Below, in pieces: positions 61,061-64,000 of a DNA stretch of 64,000 nt. Below the pieces are notes generated by a model. That model worked only from the letters and a program-made list of their open reading frames with translations, ran no database searches and was not told the DNA's origin. The DNA is from Anagrus nilaparvatae (taxonomy: Eukaryota > Arthropoda > Insecta > Hymenoptera > Mymaridae), in the NCBI GenBank assembly GCA_022575985.1, contig JAKSXM010000231.1, forward strand, positions 29,302,501-29,366,500, written 5' to 3'. The translations under genes were made by a program, and so were the position numbers. The first letter of the stretch is position 1, and every line of letters starts with the position of its first letter.

Positions 61061-64000
61061 ATGAGGCTCTTCTTTCTCACAATAGCGGTGAGTTTTAATA
61101 ATTGAGTCTTTTTACATTTATTTTTAAATCGTTGCGTATAAATAAACAAAATGTTATAAATAAACAAAAAAATTTTTCTTTTTTTTAAAATAGTGAAAAT
61201 TGATTGGAAAATTGTTAAAAGTGATTTAATATCAATTTTGAGACTTTATTTTCAAAAGTGATAATTTAAAAAAAAGTGATTATTAATAAATAAATTATTT
61301 AGATACACTGAAAACAATTCTTATTTTAATCAGCTAGTAATGTCAAATGTTAAATTTTTTTCAAAAACTAAAACTTCTTTACAAGTGAAACTAATTAAAT
61401 TATAAACAATTTAAATTTATTTTAATAGAGAAGTTTCGATTCAAATATAAATTTTATGTATTTTTTTTTAAATTACATTTTTCAATAACTTTAAATATTT
61501 AATAGTTCTAAAAATAATAACGTTATTAATTCTGAAATAAAAATATTTATTTTAAAAGTTAGAAAAAATTTACAATCAATTTTCAGCATTTTATTATTTT
61601 TTCGCAATAACGTGCATTTAATTTGTGCGGTAGATTTTTCATAGATCCTAAACTTTCTAAAATATTAATAAATAACTATCCTACTATGCGAATAATACTT
61701 TGAACATAATTTATGCTTGTTCGTGGCAAACTTTCAAATTAAATATTAGATTTTTATACAAATTTTGTTAAAGGTTCTAAACATTAGTTCTAATATAAAC
61801 AGTTCTAAGAGTTTCGACGCGTTTTAACTCGGAGGCTGATAATAATTGTCCCCCTTGTTTGAAACTAAAATTTGTTGTAAATGTAATATTTCTTACATAA
61901 CAAAGTTAAATATATGTCCATAAATAAATAAAAGTACCAAAAAAAAAGAAGAAAACATGTAATTAAAAAACTTGTTCACAATTATAATTATACATATGAA
62001 TTCATGTTAATGACAATAAAATAAATAAGTACCTCATCAATTTATTTATTTCTCCTTTTTTGAAAAAAAAAGAAAGATATTAAAAAATAATTAGCAAAAT
62101 AAAAAAATAAAAATGTTTTTTTTTTTAAGAATATAAAATTTTAAAAATTTCTTTTTGAGTTCATTAGTGCTTTAAGTGTGGGGTGAATTGGTTCACTTGT
62201 TTTAATTTAAATGTCTTCAAATTGTAACACATACATGTTAAATTTTTGAAAACAGAATTAGATTCAGAAAATCTTTGTTAATGGGACAAGAGAGGGGGAT
62301 GATTATGCAAAAATGGTATTTTTGTAAAAAAATTTTGGAATAAATAAAATCTGTATATCTTGTAAATTTTTGAAATTATTAAACTATTTCCTGCTGCTGA
62401 GATTATTTAAATTTTATTTTTTTTTATTTATAAATTTTGTATGAAAAGAGGGAGAATTAAAATTTTTAATTGACCCTGGTAAAATAAATAACATAAAAAC
62501 AACAGATTTTCTAGGATTTGGGCAGATTCTGGGACCAACTATTCTGTTATCGGAAAGTTCCGACTCGATTTTCGAATTTTTCTTAAAAATTTATTAAAAA
62601 TACATTTTTTAGAATAGGTATTTCCAAAATCTGAACACAAAAATCATATTTTTTAAAAATATGATGAAATGTTATACATATTTTTTTATTTTATTTTTTT
62701 CGTACAACGTTTCAAAAATAGCTTCAATAAATTTAATTATGAATAAAATTTCCGAAAAATTCAAAAATACAGCCAGAATTTTTCGAAATTTTCATCCTAT
62801 GACAAAAAACTGAGTCTATTTTTACCTAGCATCTGCCCAGATTCCAGCTCCCAAATTCTATAATTATTACATTTTTTTTCATAGGACCCAAAATAAAAAT
62901 TTTAGCTGAATCACCTAAGTGCTATTAATTTTATATCCTTTATAATTAATATCCCATAAAAATTTGTCAAAAAAAATTTCTAAAATAATAAATTTTTAAA
63001 CGGTTACATGGCAAAACGCAAAAATATAATATAATTTCTTTTTGATACAATTTATTTTTTTACATATATTTTTAAATTTATGACTTTTGATATTAATAAA
63101 AATGGACACACTATATACGTGAATTTGCTTAAGGCTATTAAAATCGACCTTCGGAAAAAAAAAATAAATGTAGTGATCCTTTTTTTAATATGAAAGGATT
63201 ATTAAAGACACATCTTTATAAAAGCAGATATACATCTTCTTTTTACGTAACTTTAATGAAAGTTCTCACTTTTTTTAATATTATACCCTTAATAATAATA
63301 TTTTCCGGTGTATCAAACAAAAATTATAACAAGATTTTACATTTTTTTTTATTAATAAAAAAAATAATCAATTAAATTATTTTGATTTATTATAGAAAAC
63401 AAAGTAATTATTTAATGTCTTGTAAGGATCGTTGCTAAATATGATTGATTAAATAATAAATCAGTAATTTATAAATTCAAAATTTATTATGGCGAATAAA
63501 ATTTCTTTTTATATTCATAAAAGTTTTGCTAATTATGTATTAGATTTATTAAAATATATTTTTTTTGTGCCCTAAAGTCTAGACATAATTTTTTATTTAC
63601 ATTTTTTGATCTAATAGAATCAGCAATTCTTTATACTTTTAATTTACACCTTTTCTATAATTAGTATTTCCATTTTCGGTTCAAAGTTTTAAAAAATAAA
63701 GTATGTAACTCGTGTATAATATTTTATAGTAGTGGAAGAAAATCAAATAATTAAAATTTTGTAAAAAAAATCACATAAATAGCCTAAAGTCCAAAATTTT
63801 GCTGTATGCGATATTATCGAGTGCTTAAAATGTTGTTATGCACTTTTATGTTAAAACCGACATAAAAATTTGCGTCTTACTTTTTCAAAATGATTCTTAT
63901 CAAATTACACGAAAATCCATGTTAATTTTATTACATTTTTTTATAGGCCTTTGTGTCATTGACTTATGCTGATATATTACCAGGTGATCCACGTTATGGT
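61061..64000 (+). CDS. Secreted protein, first two coding exons (partial, runs off the window)
   Basis: Exon 1 (61061-61087) encodes MRLFFLTIA and ends in a GTGAGT donor. A 2.86-kb intron follows. Exon 2 opens after TTTTTTTATAG at 63947 and reads in the same frame AFVSLTYADILPGDPRYG to the window edge. Together they form a classic signal peptide with cleavage predicted after TYA. Splitting a signal peptide by a phase-0 intron is common in insect secreted proteins with inducible TATA promoters, and a TATA/initiator pair lies just upstream. The remaining protein is outside the window, so the family cannot be named. Confidence 0.7.

Noticed and set aside
63190..63375. 61-codon frame with a hydrophobic stretch and a TATAAAAG at 63217
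   Set aside because: It lies in the intron of the secreted-protein gene, its possible donor does not join in frame to the exon at 63947, and no initiator is evident. An alternative start cannot be excluded but is not supported.

Overview
The window reads as AT-rich nuclear DNA of an insect, with a parasitoid-type hymenopteran as the most likely kind. Genes are split by GT-AG introns with pyrimidine-rich acceptors, TCAGT-type initiators stand at two or three gene starts, and poly(A) signals follow genes. The insect call is inference from base composition, promoter style and small-to-medium introns; no sequence here fixes the species.

Layout. 1-8.2 kb: no gene; dispersed repeats carrying (TG)n, a 1.6-kb foldback rich in GACAGCTGTC palindromes, and a CACTG-ended foldback made of palindromes. 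8.2-15.85 kb (minus), 19.2-24.4 kb (minus) and 29.06-31.55 kb (plus): three intact paralogs (A, B, C) of a single-pass membrane protein family. Each has a signal peptide, an N-terminal linker, a beta-rich ectodomain, a YW-NNNC-STWS module, a YTNNCC module, one membrane helix and a basic cytoplasmic tail. Exon sizes and intron phases in the 3' half are conserved. A and B are in tandem; B and C diverge from 4.7 kb of shared upstream DNA. Their introns hold most of the long inverted repeats of the window.

34.9-36.2 kb (minus): a complete UBE2J2 orthologue, the membrane-anchored ubiquitin-conjugating enzyme of ER-associated degradation. 38.1-40.8 kb (plus): a complete ABCF2 orthologue, a soluble twin-ATPase ABC protein. 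The two are head to head with about 1.9 kb between start codons. 42.3-44.9 kb (plus): a predicted secreted protein with a Pro/Ile/Val-rich middle and an acidic tail. 45-56.9 kb: no gene found; transposon relics and a nearly perfect 1-kb foldback. 56.9-57.2 kb (minus): the last coding exon of an unrecognised Cys-rich protein. 61.06 kb to the end (plus): the first two coding exons of a secreted protein, preceded by a clear TATA box and initiator; the gene runs off the window.

The most striking feature is the density of foldback DNA. At least a dozen inverted-repeat elements are present; four have long arms (roughly 330-760 bp), three of these indel-free in the arm pairs checked. Three lie inside introns of paralogs A and B and would fold into long double-stranded RNA in the pre-mRNA. 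Many smaller ones have CACTG...CAGTG ends flanked by TA. One is a clean non-autonomous hAT element with a perfect 8-bp target duplication. All gene models come from reading splice sites and frames by eye; no similarity search was run.
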